DNA from: Polytrichum commune
Taxonomy: Eukaryota; Streptophyta; Polytrichopsida; Polytrichales; Polytrichaceae
NCBI GenBank assembly: GCA_950295325.1
Contig: OX485809.1
Location: 38,411,081-38,475,080, forward strand
Length of the DNA stretch: 64,000 bases
Direction of reading: 5' to 3'
Made by a program: the position numbers and the translations under genes. Under the pieces are notes generated by a model. That model did not search any database. It was not told the DNA's origin and was given only the letters and a program-made list of their open reading frames with translations. Position 1 is the stretch's first letter, and every line of letters starts with the position of its first letter. Below, piece after piece: positions 12,865 through 24,160 of this stretch.

Positions 12865-13191
12865 AGTCCTATTGTTGTGGGCCACAATAATTTTACTAGA
12901 GTCCATGCTATTTCTCATAATGAGAATTAATGTGGGCCATAGTAAATTTGGATCCACGCAAAATTATTAGTAGAAAATTGATATATGCCACATTAATTGT
13001 TATCCTAGAAATTTATTGTAGTTAGCTATTTGATTTTTAGTTTTTAAAGTATAAATATTATTCAATGTGTTGGTTAGAAGTCTTCATGTAGACTAAGAGG
13101 AAAACCTGCACCTTGAACTCACCTTAATTCCACCTTGGTTAGAAAATTAGTGTGACCCATGCAAATTATTTTCACACTAACTTTTGAAATT
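12865..13191 (+). mobile_element. MITE family M2, second long copy
   Basis: Begins AGTCCTATTGTTGTGGGCC and follows the 9.4-kb copy through 'ctcataatgagaat', 'gttggttagaagtcttcatg' and 'attccaccttgg.tagaaaattagtgtg', ending near 'cacactaac'. The last bases of the right end are lost or diverged. Non-coding. Confidence 0.7.
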
Positions 13192-13743
13192 TACTTTTAT
13201 CCATTGTATTTTTGGTTGTTTGAAATAATCTATTGGGTGAACTTGAGGGGTTCTTGGGGTTGGGTGCAAATCCAATATATCAAACATGAGCATTTTGCAA
13301 CTTTTAGTTGAGTAAATGGCCCCATTTTGGAATGTTGACAAACCTTGCTTTGGAATTAGACATTGCCGGATCAAAATTATCTCAATTTTTTGAGATCTAA
13401 GTAAGTCATAACATTAAATAACAGTGCTATTGAAGTACCCTTTGGGGTTGTGGGTGGGTGCAAGGCAATTGAGCATAAAGTGAAAATATTATTAAGCTAA
13501 ATAAAGGTGAAATGCACAAATTTAGTGTCGCACACAAAATGCAATCAAAGTTTGTTCTTGAAACTTTTGTAGTAAATGCTAAAGAGTGAAAGTAACTACC
13601 TAAATTGATTAGAAATAGGCTAAGTAATATTCAAAGGTAACGCTACATTTGCTCTTAAAAGAGCATCAAACCGACGCACTACTTTTATGTTATGATGTGG
13701 ATTTCTTAACTAGTACAATTTGCTACAACGTCTAAATGTTGTC

Positions 13744-14102
13744 CCTTAAAGCTCGGGGGGGGGGGGGGGGGCAATGTGTTAAAAAGTTAAGGATATAGGT
13801 GCGAACAACCATTATTTTATAGGGGGTTATTACTTTCAATTATCTTCTTTTTTTTACATGCTATCATTATGTAAACTTCTACTTTGGGTTAATAGAAAAA
13901 TGGCTTGCCTTACTTATAATTCCAAATTACCTATTATTTCATACCCTATAGTACTTTAAAGATGTCCAATGCCATTTTCGATACCCTATATTACTCTTAA
14001 GTCCAATTATAATTTTTTGCCCTCATGTTTTTAAAATACCCTATCATTTGTTCGCACGTGTATTGCTACTCCAACCAATGACTACCCCCCCGAGCCTTAA
14101 AG
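13744..14102. mobile_element. Inverted-repeat element with G-run ends, flanked by TTAA
   Basis: Left end is TTAA followed by AGCTC and a run of G (about 13755-13771); right end is a C run, GAGCC, then TTAA. Inside these, 'gtgcgaacaa' and 'atagggg' are again inverted to 'ttgttcgcac' and 'ccctat'. Length is about 355 bp, with no coding frame. TTAA is the target of piggyBac-type elements, but TTAA is its own reverse complement, so this is suggestive only. Confidence 0.5.
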
Positions 14103-14539
14103 TCAGAGAGATGTGGCATAAATAACATAAAAAAAAGAAAAGTTTGTTGCAAAAGTTCCAAAACTAGAAGGAGATATCAACCCTTGGACCATCAATTAAC
14201 CCCCCTAAACCCCCTAAAGCAACGAGTTGGGGACAAAATACAGTTGAAATTTAAACCAGTGAAAACTTGAAAAAATCCCTAGATCTCATATCTAATCCGA
14301 TTTGCTCCAAAAAAAAAATTACATATGGATTTCGTGTCTTATAGCTTTAATATACTAAAATATCAAAATTATAGATCAAATTCCCACTAAAATGCGTGCA
14401 TTGTGACACATTTGGACTCCATGGGCACTTTGAGGTTAATGGACTCAAGATGGGATTCAAGCTTGAAGATTGATTTCATAAACTAGGAATGTTTTCTTGA
14501 GTTGAGCATAACAACATTTGGTGGCCTAAAAGTAAATTT

Positions 14540-14905
14540 ACAATATAGCCATAATTCTACAATTGCCATCCTCACACATATAAGTTTATTATGTGCGACC
14601 GACCCCAAAGCCCTCTTTGGACTGGGCTTGGGGTCACCCAAGTCAACAGATAACGGCTGTTGGTGGATTACAACTTTGGTGGAACTCCAAAAATTGCTAT
14701 TATGGTGTCTTTACTTCATGTTTCTTTGCGTAAAACTTGGTCCTTTTAATAAGTAGAAAAACTATAACATGGAAAAAACTCAAAATGGCGATATTGAACC
14801 ACACTAAATTATACGATAGACCTACATAGCAACACTTCAACAGTGTCCATCGTAACACATAAGGTTATATATTGTGTGAGACCAACCCCAAAACGGGGAG
14901 AGAGA
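14540..14905 (+). repeat. Diverged direct repeat
   Basis: Two stretches about 300 bp apart (about 14550-14608 and 14838-14898) share the order 'acaattgccatc/acagtgtccatc', 'acacata', 'gaccgaccccaaa/gaccaaccccaaaa'. The first also holds a small hairpin, GACCCCAAAGCCC paired with GGGCTTGGGGTC (14600-14634). Function unknown. Confidence 0.45.
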
Positions 14906-15660
14906 CTTGGGAATTACTGCATACGAGCGTCATCCCTCTCATTCATCCAACATAAGAACCCTAAAAGAGTATCCGGCCCAACAATGACTACTTTTAGTCA
15001 ATTTAACACCAAAATTAATTTTGAAGACCTTGAATTAGTCTAGTTCGTGTCAGTGCGATACGTATGATAGGCGACAAACCTATAGAGTATCAACCTTAGT
15101 TTTATGTTGGATGGATGAGTCGGACTTGGTAGGCTTGTATGCGATGGTAATTCCTCTCTCTTTCTCTCCAAATGGGCCCGACTCATTTGGGTTCACCAAG
15201 TTGGATATCATCTAGGGTTTCCTGCCCTATAATAGAGGGCTACATCTCGAGCAATGTTTTCTATTCCTGTGCATTGGCATTTGGCAAGAAATGGTTTTCC
15301 CATGTAGAGGAACCGAAGAAAAGTTGTCATGATTTTTTTGAAATTTAGTTTATCATTTTGGAATTAGTTTTGAATTTTTAAGAGTAGTATGTTAAAAGTG
15401 TGCTATGATAGATTTCAATAAGAAGTTTAGTAGAAACACCTATTCTTGATCAAAACCCCATCAGGAATCTATAGGGTGCCATGATTTCGAGTAAGCTGCG
15501 ATTGACTTTGAGCACAATATTCATTAAAATGAGAGTTTTCCAGTGAATTGAGAGTACATAAAGCAAACTATTAATCCAAGAATGAAATGAAAACCACTGG
15601 AAAGTTGTAGAGTACAAGTAAAAAAATAACATTTGATTTTCCGCCGTAAATTCCGCCATA

Positions 15661-15933
15661 GTTTCCATTAAAATGAGAGTATGTTAAGCTGGGAAATCTA
15701 CTCAATTAGGTCGACTGAACCTAAATTGACAACATATTGTCCTCATTTAGGTCGACTCAACCTAAATTGACAACATAATGTCCTCATTTAGGTCGACTCA
15801 ACCTAAATTGACAACATAATGTCCTCATTTAGGTCGACTCAACCTAAATTGACAACGTAATGTCCTCATTTAGGTTGACTCAACCTAAATGAGTCGATTT
15901 CCCAGCTTAACATACTCTCATTTTAATGGAAAC
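15661..15933. mobile_element. Fold-back element with minisatellite core, TA-flanked
   Basis: The ends are a near-perfect inverted repeat of about 40 bp beginning GTTTCCATTAAAATGAGAGT, flanked on both sides by TA (15659-15660 and 15934-15935). The inside is almost wholly a tandem 41-bp repeat. Long inverted ends around tandem repeats are the layout of fold-back elements; a TA target would fit Tc1/mariner-type mobilisation. There is no coding frame. The arms should form a stable cruciform or an RNA hairpin if transcribed. Confidence 0.85.
15703..15893 (+). repeat. 41-bp minisatellite, 4+ copies
   Basis: Unit starts (CCTCATTTAGG) fall at 15741, 15782, 15823 and 15864, an exact 41-bp period; a diverged unit precedes them. 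Each unit holds TTTAGGT-(7 nt)-ACCTAAA, so each can form a small hairpin. Units differ at only a few bases, which points to recent expansion. Confidence 0.95.
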
Positions 15934-16104
15934 TACGGCTCTGAAGTATAATCTAGTATTTATCAACCTAACATGACTTTTAGGTGTCCAAATGGCCAAT
16001 ATTATTTTGAGAGGATCCCACTCTCTCAAAATATTGAATATCGTGTTTTTGGTGATTTCTTTTCGTGGGTGGTTAAAATAAGGTTCCATGTTTCATGGTT
16101 TCCA

Positions 16105-16230
16105 AGGGTAAGTTTCCATGTAGGCCGCTTACCCCACCCTATTCTAGTGAAAATGTAGATGCTAGTAGGTGGAGTCTACATTTCCACTAGAATTTGGTGG
16201 GCAAAGCGGCCTAACATGGAAACTAACCCT
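16105..16230. mobile_element. Small fold-back MITE (hairpin arms about 50 bp)
   Basis: Left arm AGGGTAAGTTTCCATG onward pairs with the reverse complement of the right arm (AGGGTTAGTTTCCATG...), through 'ggccgctt' and 'attctagtg.aaatgtaga', leaving a loop of only about 15 nt. Non-coding. Such a structure may be a MITE or, if transcribed, a source of small RNA. Confidence 0.75.
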
Positions 16231-16539
16231 AGGTTTGTCACTTCGGTTATGGTATCACCAGGGACTCGATAGTGCCATGACACATGTCCTGGGTTTTGAG
16301 TGCTAAAGTGAGGAAGAATTTGTCTCAAGATGAGCGATTATGGCAGAGTCTAGACACTGTTGGTAATGTGTTCGGACCAACTTCTTTTGACTTAAATAAT
16401 TCACAATAATTTCAATTGAAGGAATAAAATTACTAAAAAATTCACAGTCCTCCTGATCTCTACCTTCCTATAAAGTAAAAACAATTTGCACCACGTCATA
16501 CTTCTCCAGATTGGGCGTAGAATTGGTCTTAAGTGATCG

Positions 16540-16735
16540 GCCCAACGATTGGGGAAAACCAACAGTTAGTTACAGATGAACTGGTTGAATTTGAGAAATA
16601 ACCGGTTGAAGTTCTAAGATTGTTGGGAAAATTACCGATCATTTTAGAGGAATTTATAGAATATACCCCAATTTAGTAAAGGAAAACCGGAGGATGTGAA
16701 CATGTGACCGGTTGGACTTGCAAACACTAGGATCT
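16540..16735 (-). repeat. Dispersed repeat R3, copy 1
   Basis: The reverse complement of this stretch runs 'ctagtgtttgcaagtccaacc', 'attcctct.aaatgatc', 'ggttatttctcaaattcaacc', matching the + strand copies at 22165-22350 and 28262-28412. No coding potential recognised. Confidence 0.65.
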
Positions 16736-17364
16736 CAACCGAGTATGCCCAAACATCTCCCCCATCATTGGGTCGGCCATGGGCGCCTCTACTCTAGTTA
16801 GTGTTGAAGTTGGTGGAGGCCCTAAAACCGCTGAGGAGAGGCCACATGGGCACGGGATCCACGAAGCACCGCTTGAGCCGCCTGGGCCCGGGGTCCCTTT
16901 GCAGCCCAGCAAGTGGCGATGGGTTCAGGTCGCCGCAGCGGATATGACACGGTCCGAGGACTCGACGAGTTGACAAATCCATTCCGTGACTTGGGCTTCC
17001 CATGCCATCCCATTCAAATACTTGCGAGGCGGCAGCAGCAGCGTCGTGATGACCGAGATGATTCATCAACAAAGGTGGGTTGGGTTTACCGGGGGCGTTG
17101 TTGCGCATCAACAAGTCCACGCAGGAATCGATATTCAACGCTCTCTGAGTCGCAGTTTCAGTTTGTAGTGTAGTTGTTATTATAGTTCTGTCTCAGTTTC
17201 CTCCAAAACATTAAGGTTGTTGTGGGCCGGGATGGAGGCAGATGCGGTACTTTCCTCCCAACTTTCCCCACGATCGCCTCACAAAATGCCTCGGATGCCA
17301 GCTGAATCCTCACATCCCTCACCTCAACAATTGCGTGCCCTGCAATCTAGTACTACTGCGAGCC

Positions 17365-17372
17365 TATTTATT
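17365..17372 (+). promoter_or_regulatory. Possible TATA-like box of the multicopper oxidase gene
   Basis: TATTTATT lies 210 bp before the chosen start codon in otherwise mixed sequence. It would give a leader of about 180 bp. It is the only AT-rich core I see at a fitting distance, but it is a weak match. Confidence 0.3.
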
Positions 17373-17581
17373 GTGGGATACAGTCAACAAGGTTTCAGTC
17401 TGTGTGTTGAACAAATACAGAAGAGGTGGAGAAGGAGGAGCTCTTGTAACTTGGTGTTAATTTAGAGCTGGTGATCATCCACGGCGGTGGCGTACTTTGG
17501 TTTGGGTTAGGTTTTGGTTTTGGGTGGCTTTTGGGAGGTTTGGGAGGTGTGGAGTGGCATAATTTGGTGCTGTTGGAGAAA

Positions 17582-20537
17582 ATGAGGTTAGGAGATTTGA
17601 GAGGTAAATTTGGGATGTCAATATTCGTGGCGCTACAGTTGTTAGTGTTCCTGGTGCTACAAGGGCATGCAGCGGTGGTGCAATACAACTGGACCGTCGA
17701 TTACTTGTCTGCGACGCCGGATTGCGTGAGCAAATTGGTGTTCGCTATCAATGGGCAGTTTCCATCGCCGACCATCTATGCAGTGGAAGGTGACACTGTG
17801 GAGGTGAAGCTCAAGAATGCTCTTCCTACCGAAGGCGTCGTCCTTCATTGGCATGGAATTTACCAGGTGCGGAATTATCATTCTCCATTCAAAATCCTCT
17901 CAGAAACTATCTCTGCACATCATCATATACACACAACAACGTGCACTTCAATTCAACTCCACTCCCCCTGCTGGATTGTGAAATTTCGTGGTCATTCCGA
18001 ATCCACTTGAAGGGTCCGCACTCTCTGGCATCTGCAGTACCAGCAGTACCTAACAACAATTTCCGGCTGGCTTAGCAGAATGTCACTCATGGACTCATAA
18101 GAAGAGTGAATCTAACCGTGCAGGGCGTTAACAATCTCTTCAGCGCTCGATAAAGTGTAAATGTCTAAATGTGCAGTTAGTCGATGGGCTCCATTGTTCA
18201 CGGTACAAGTTAATTACATGCCAATCCTAACTATATGTTGGGAGTCATTAAAAGGATGTGGAACTTCGAAGCTCATGTCTAAATGGTTAGCTCTACAAAT
18301 TAGGTCGGCTTGCTAATTCGCTATATGTCGTCCGATGATCTGACAAATAATTTTCATGTGGCGGTCTTGGCAATTCCAGAGAGGAACACCATTCTATGAT
18401 GGCTCGGCCTTTGTGTCACAGTGCCCCATCAATCCCGGGGAGACCTTCACCTACAAATTCAAAGTGGATAGGGCTGGGACCTACTTTTACCACGGCCACT
18501 TGGGAATGCAGCGGGCGGGGGGCCTGTTTGGCTCGCTCATCGTGTCATTGCCGCCCAACAAGAAGGAGCCCTTCACCTACGACGCGGAGCTCAGCATCCT
18601 CCTCACGGATTGGTGGCACAAGTCCATCTACGAGCAGCAGCTGGGGCTCAACTCTATTCCCTTCCAGTTTGTGGGCGAGCCACAGGTAAAACTATATGCA
18701 AACCCGCCTGCAGCTTCTTGTATCAGCTTCCCACCTCTTAGTCCATAGATGTGTTCTTGTGCTTTCATATGTATCGATATGGTGTCGATTCGAAATGGAT
18801 TTTGGTGTCCACGGGTTTATAATCTGGAGGGGGTTTGTGGTATGCAGTCTTTGCTGATCCAGGGCCGAGGGAGGTACAACTGCTCCGAACTGCCCGCTTC
18901 GAGCTCACCAGATCGCTTGTCTTGCAACACCACCAACCCCGAGTGCTCGCCACACGTGCTGCCTGTGACTCCTGGCAAGACCTATCGCCTGCGCATCGGC
19001 AGCGTCGCTTCCTTGTCCTCTCTCAACTTCATCTTGGAGGTAAGTTAAAAGTTGCTCTACTCCTCGCAGCTCCTCGTCAGCACTTCCAGCAACCTGGAAA
19101 TTATTGGTTTGGAACTGAGTTTTATTGAAGAATGAAAAACATTTCCTCAATGTACTGTAGTAGGGTGCTGTCTGGTTCAACACTTTTGAGTGCCGAAAGG
19201 TGGTTCCACGTTGGATTGAGCACGTCTTGATCAATTTGAATACGACACGTGGCAATTTTTATTCCCTTGGAATAATCAACAGCACCCTACTACGGTATTT
19301 CAATTCCTTCGTGAACAGACCATAGAATTGGGTCGCTGACATGGACAAAGGTACTACAAACTATAACTGCGCCGTACTTCGAAATCAGAAAACCATCATC
19401 ATCCGGAAGCATAGTTTTAAGAAAATTAACAAATTCGAATGCATCATGTCATGCAAGACATGTGATCAAATGCCACAAATTCTTCGAATTCTGTTCTCCG
19501 TGAAGAGATGGGTCATGCTGGGCACAGATTGAGTGTTCTAAGTAGATGATGCTGATCTGGATGAACTCGGAATGCAGGGTCACAACATGACAGTGGTGAA
19601 GGCGGATGCTCGCTATGTCGAGCCCTTCGTAGTCGAGAATCTCGATGTCTACTCCGGGCAGTCCTACGACGTGCTGTTCACCGCAAACCAGGACTCGTCC
19701 AAGAACTACTGGGCGGCCGTGAACGTTCGGGGACGAAAGCCCAGCACCCCAACAGGTCTCGCAGTTTTGCAGTACCTGCCTAACCCTGCAACCCAATTGC
19801 CAACGACCTCTGCCCCGGTGAGCCCCCTCTGGAACGACACGGCGACAAGTCTAGCGCAAGCTAAGAAGATCCTCATGAAGCCCGGAGGCTACGAGGCATC
19901 GCCGCCCAAGTACTCCAACCGCACTGTAGTGATCCTGGGCACGCAGAACCTGGTGGACGGACACACCAAATGGGCTCTCAACAACATATCCTATGTGCCC
20001 AAGGCCACCCCGGTGCTCGCAGCATTCAAGTACAACCTCAAGGGCGCATTCGACTCCACTTCTCCCCCGAACAACATCCCGGTGCCGAATTACGATGTCT
20101 TTCAGCCACCGCCGAATAACTCCAGAAATGCCACCTACGGCAGCCCGGTGTATGTGTTCAAGAAGGGGAGTGTGGTCGATGTGGTTGTGCAAAATTCTAA
20201 TACCTTGACTGTCAACAACAGCGAGATTCACCCATGGCACCTCCATGGGCATGACTTCTGGGTGCTGGGTTATGGCGTGGGGTTGTTCAACGAGAAGCGA
20301 GATGCTCCCACTTTTAACCTGGTTAACCCTCCGGTGCGCAACACGGTGGCAGTTTTTCCTTACGGATGGGTGGCCATCAGATTCATCGCCGACAATCCAG
20401 GTGCGTGGCCATTCCATTGCCACGTTGAGCCCCACTTCTTCATGGGGATGGGCACTGTCTTCGCCGAGGGCATACACAAAATCCCTGCTCTTCCCGCTGA
20501 GACTCTGGGATGTGGAAACACCAAGCGAAATTTATAG
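17582..20537 (+). CDS. L-ascorbate oxidase-like multicopper oxidase, secreted, 580 aa
   Basis: Four exons, 17582-17866, 18380-18685, 18848-19039 and 19578-20537, all GT-AG and all phase 0, join to 580 codons, normal for plant ascorbate oxidases and laccases. Residues 12-31 are a hydrophobic signal peptide ending QGHAA, so the protein is apoplastic. Copper sites are complete: HWHG at 89-92, HGH at 133-135, [11 protein letters not shown] at 479-489, [13 protein letters not shown] from 541, with Cys542, His547 and Met552 as type-1 ligands. RGTPFYDG and [10 protein letters not shown] favour ascorbate oxidase over lignin laccase, as does Met as axial ligand. The family couples one-electron oxidation of ascorbate to reduction of oxygen to water. 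True substrate cannot be read from sequence; SKU5-like proteins usually lack ligands, which this does not. An upstream in-frame ATG (17471) would add 37 residues and is disfavoured, because the signal peptide would be buried. Intron 3 holds a MITE. Confidence 0.93.
19155..19295. mobile_element. MITE family M3 in intron 3, TA-flanked
   Basis: Inverted ends CTGTAGTAGGGTGCTGT and (reversed right) CCGTAGTAGGGTGCTGT, directly flanked by TA on both sides (19153-19154 and 19296-19297). The TA target suggests a Tc1/mariner (Stowaway-like) origin. It is 141 bp, non-coding, and lies well inside the 538-bp intron, away from both splice sites. Confidence 0.8.
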
Positions 20538-22164
20538 TAAGCCTGTTCGGAACAGGAACTGTGATTGATTTTTAGTTTAAGGTCAAAGGGGTGCAGCATT
20601 GAATCCACTAACTTGAAGCACCGATCGATTTTCGTTGGCACTCGTCTGCTGCAGACAGCAGATTCATCAGCGGCGTCCGTCATGGGGTTGTTCAAAATCA
20701 ATTAGGAAGGTATTGTTCAAAAAAGAGTTAATTAGGGTTGTTAATACTCCAGATTATAGAGGATAGGTGTTCACACGAGGAGAATTAATAGGTACATTAT
20801 TTTGTGTCCTGAAGGACAAGATGTGGATATTTTAACATAGGGCAGGTGTATACCAGATCACAGGAAGTGGGTGCAACTCATCATTGCTGCATGCCACATG
20901 TACAATTTCATATTGAACTAATAATATTTATTCATCCGTGTAGATTGAAATCATGTGATCGTGTCACTTGTCGATACATGCGTGGACTGTACATCTACAT
21001 ATGACTTGTTCGAGAGCACAATCTAAGAGGTCCTTGTTTCTGCGCTGATCCATACAAGCTGTTTTACTTCATGCTTCCAGTGTTGATGGTGTTCAACCAT
21101 CGATCATCTTAGAAATTTCTTCAATGACATTGAACTTACTGCTGATAATCAATGTCTTGTAACTACTTTGGAGATGAGATTATACCAATATCGCATTCTG
21201 CTAGGAGTGAGGTCTCGTAGATTGAACCCATGATATGATCAAATTTCTTTCTAATTTCTACAGCCATCTTTAACGCTCAACAGGTTCAGTGTAAATCATC
21301 ATCATTAAGATCTTCACAGAATATATCAAGACAGTCCGCAGTCCTTAATAGTGTCCACCCGATTCTGAGGATTGTCTTCAAGCTCAGTGTACTAGACATG
21401 TGAGCTACAAAACCTAATTTTGAGAATAATTGTCTTCAAGCCCACTGTAGACATGTGGCTCCACCAAACCTAATTCGGATGGAGAATTTTATCCACATGT
21501 GAACAACCGTGGCTGCAATGCCAACTTCAATCCAGGTTTGATTAGTCAAGGATCTCTCCGACTTCTCCAGTTAAAAGCCTTTACGTATAGATATGAAATT
21601 TAATCAATTCAAGTTTCTGACTTGCATGAAGGAATAATTCTGTGTCATCCGTATTATAATGAGTAGGTGTTGGACCTGTGTGGTTATGTTGGATGTAACT
21701 TTGTGAGGGTTTTCCTATATATCCTCATCAGAATACCAGATGAAGCTTGAATTCAAATTGTAAGTTCTGTCAATCCTTTGCGTGAGGGTCATGGATCAGG
21801 CAAGCCTAGCATCCTCATGGAAATATGAGGTTCAATTGGGTAGAATAATTTCTAAATTCTTCACGTGAAATCAATTACGAAAATAATACAACCCTCATAA
21901 CTATTGGAAGATTTTGGAACATAAGGTGGGGCCGGAAGCTTGCACGAATAGCTTTAGCAACGATCTTAAGATGCGCACTTATCAAGAATAAGGTGAGGAT
22001 TGCTAGAAAATTTGAAAAGGAACTAACAGGTAACATATTGACAATTGGTGTAACCTATACACATGCTTCAATAAAGCAAAACTGTGACACTATTGGGCTG
22101 GTGAAACCAAATACCAAAACATTGTAGTCTTGTCAATGAATGGGGAGAGTTTGGGAAAAGTTGG

Positions 22165-22350
22165 TCAATACCCTAGTGTTTTCAAGTCCAACCAATTGCG
22201 TGTTGATTACTTTCGGATTCTCCTTATAAATTCAGAGTACTTATTCCACAGATTCCTCTTAAATGATCGATGATTTGCCTAAAGTCTTGAACTTGAACTT
22301 GTTAATTCTCAAACTCAACCAGCCCTTCTGTAACTAGTGGTTGGTTCTCC
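22165..22350 (+). repeat. Dispersed repeat R3, copy 2
   Basis: Shares 'ctagtgttttcaagtccaacc', 'attcctcttaaatgatc', 'ttctcaaactcaacc' and 'ctagt.gttggttctcccc' with the reverse complement of copy 1 at 16540-16735. The interior strings are in the same order. Family unassigned. Confidence 0.7.
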
Positions 22351-22706
22351 CCGAACATATATAGTCTTATGACAAAACCTTCACCCAGTTGTGGCAGAAT
22401 TGATTCTGTGAGTGACATATTCATCGTTAAGTGTTCGAAGTTATGATTCCTGTCCCCTCTGTTTTGGGTCCCATTGCCTTGTGTGTTTTTTGGCATTGGA
22501 ATAATTTCTTGTTTCAATTGTCTCAAAAACAATAAAAAATCATTTCCACAATGTAATCTGTGTAGGAAAGAATCACACACTCTCATGCTATTCCCATTTG
22601 TGCTTGATAGGCACCAGATGGTAATCCACATATTTCTGGTCAATCAATGAACTGTATTCAAATACAATATATATAGCACGTACAACATTAACATTTGAGA
22701 CCAAGT

Positions 22707-23085
22707 ACTACACTAAATATGATGTTTAGTGTCTATGGTATTTAGTGTCACTATGGTAACATTTCAGATGACACTTCTTATGCATAAGTGAACAATTATT
22801 GTCACGTATGATGGATGAGTTCATCCATTGGCCAAAACCCTACCTTGTCTCGTCAACAACTTGTGATGTAATGTTGTCATGGAAGATTGAAATTTGGATG
22901 AAAATTCACTTGGTAAGTGACAGTAATTGCAACACTGAAAATGTATAATCCCCCAAATTTTTTACAAGGGATGACGAATAATGTTGGGTGAACATTTAGT
23001 GTTGGTGACACTATACTGCAGTTTACAATTAGTATTGAGCAAGACAATTAGAATTGGTGACACTAAATATTATATCTAGTGTAGT
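22707..23085 (+). mobile_element. MITE family M1, best-preserved copy A
   Basis: A 379-bp element with inverted ends ACTACACTAAATATGATG and (reversed right) ACTACACTAGATATAATA. Each end is itself nearly palindromic (CACTAAATAT...ATTTAGTG), so each can snap back alone. The interior carries 'gatggatgagttcatcca' and 'aatcccccaaattttttacaa', shared with copies B and C. No target duplication is visible; no protein is encoded. Confidence 0.85.
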
Positions 23086-23796
23086 CAATCGCCCAACTGA
23101 TGAAATTTGGTGATCTTAAATTCTGTCAATGATGAATATATGAGCTTCATGCTTTATGAATGAGATTCCAATGTGTTAGCAGGATTTCTTTGCATGCTGT
23201 ATCTATGATGATGCTGTGCTCTGCCACACCATGCCTCGCCTGTTAAGCAAGTTATGAATGATCAAGTTTTGACTCGGTTTCACATTCTGCTAGTGCGCAA
23301 AAAAGCAATTAAACATAGATGACTTTCGAGCAAATATATGTTTTTGAACAGATTTTATCTAAAATGCGGATGCATAAGAACAAGAGGGAAAACCTATGAT
23401 ATTACTCAATGATACATTCTGTGTTCTTGGAACAGGGCCAATTCCACCGACTCTACAGCTAAACAACCTCAACAAATCGGGAGAGAACTCCTTTCGATTC
23501 TATCCTGGTGAATTAGCATTGCGATCTGCACTTTACATTTTGCCAGTTTGGATCATGTACTCTGCAAAAATGGTGATGATTTAATAGCATATCATCCTTG
23601 TGAGCAGGATGGCAAGAAACGCAGTCGCTGAATGAATTAGCCTTGCAGGTCTCTTAAAGATCTTCAAAACTACTTTCTACCACTGTGACATATTATACAA
23701 AATGTTCAAGTTGCCATATACCTGTCAGCACAAATTAATTTAATCATGAAGTTGCGTCTCTCATAGCATTACTCAGCTGATGAGCTGTGCTTATAA

Positions 23797-24160
23797 GCCC
23801 CATATGATACTTAATGTCATATGGTATTTAAGGTCACTATGGTAATTGGTTGGATGCCACTTCGTATGAATAATATTGTCATGGATGATGGATGAGTTCA
23901 TCCATAAGCCAAAACCCTAATTTCTCTTGCCATCAACGTGTGATGAATTATTGTCATGGATGGTTGAAGTTTGGATGAAAAATCACTTGGTAAATGACAG
24001 TAATTGCAACATTGAAATTTTATAATCTCTTAGAAAATTCATAAGGAATGACACATAATGTTGGGTTAATATTTAGTATTGGTGACATTACACTGCGGTT
24101 CACATTAGTATTGAGCAAGATAGTTAGAATTGATTACACTAAATATCATATTTAGTGTAG
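23797..24160 (+). mobile_element. MITE family M1, copy B
   Basis: The right end CACTAAATATCATATTTAGTG is intact and palindromic; the left end is eroded (CATATGATACTTAATGTCA). The interior follows copy A closely over about 330 bp. It lies about 0.7 kb from copy A in the same orientation, but the intervening DNA is unrelated, so this is two insertions or an old local transposition, not a tandem duplication. Confidence 0.8.

Larger units (their letters stand above)
15430..16545 (+). repeat. Dispersed repeat R4, copy split by insertions
   Basis: The left part (about 15430-15510) and right part (about 16240-16545) together match the copy at 10602-10985. The 0.7 kb between them is not in that copy and contains two fold-back elements, so R4 is the older sequence and was broken by later insertions. 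Confidence 0.7.
7606..17364. other. Intergenic: 3' region, then dense small elements
   Basis: After the RETICULATA-related gene comes about 670 bp of possible 3' UTR, then AT-rich DNA without a credible gene. It holds two M1 elements, two M2 elements, a TTAA-flanked element with G-run ends, two copies of dispersed repeat R4, two fold-back elements and one R3 copy, all listed. A more GC-rich part at about 16780-17170 has overlapping open frames on both strands but none that I recognise. Confidence 0.6.

Noticed and set aside
15703-15893. 41-bp units with hairpins suggesting a CRISPR array or integron-like sites
   Set aside because: No variable spacers, no cas or integrase genes, and fold-back arms on both sides explain the structure.
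16794-17138. 114-codon frame on the - strand before the multicopper oxidase gene
   Set aside because: Several frames on both strands are open here because the patch is GC-rich; none shows a domain, start context or splice pattern.
19851-20477. 208-codon - strand frame inside the multicopper oxidase gene
   Set aside because: It is the antisense shadow of the last exon, whose + strand reading has all copper ligands.
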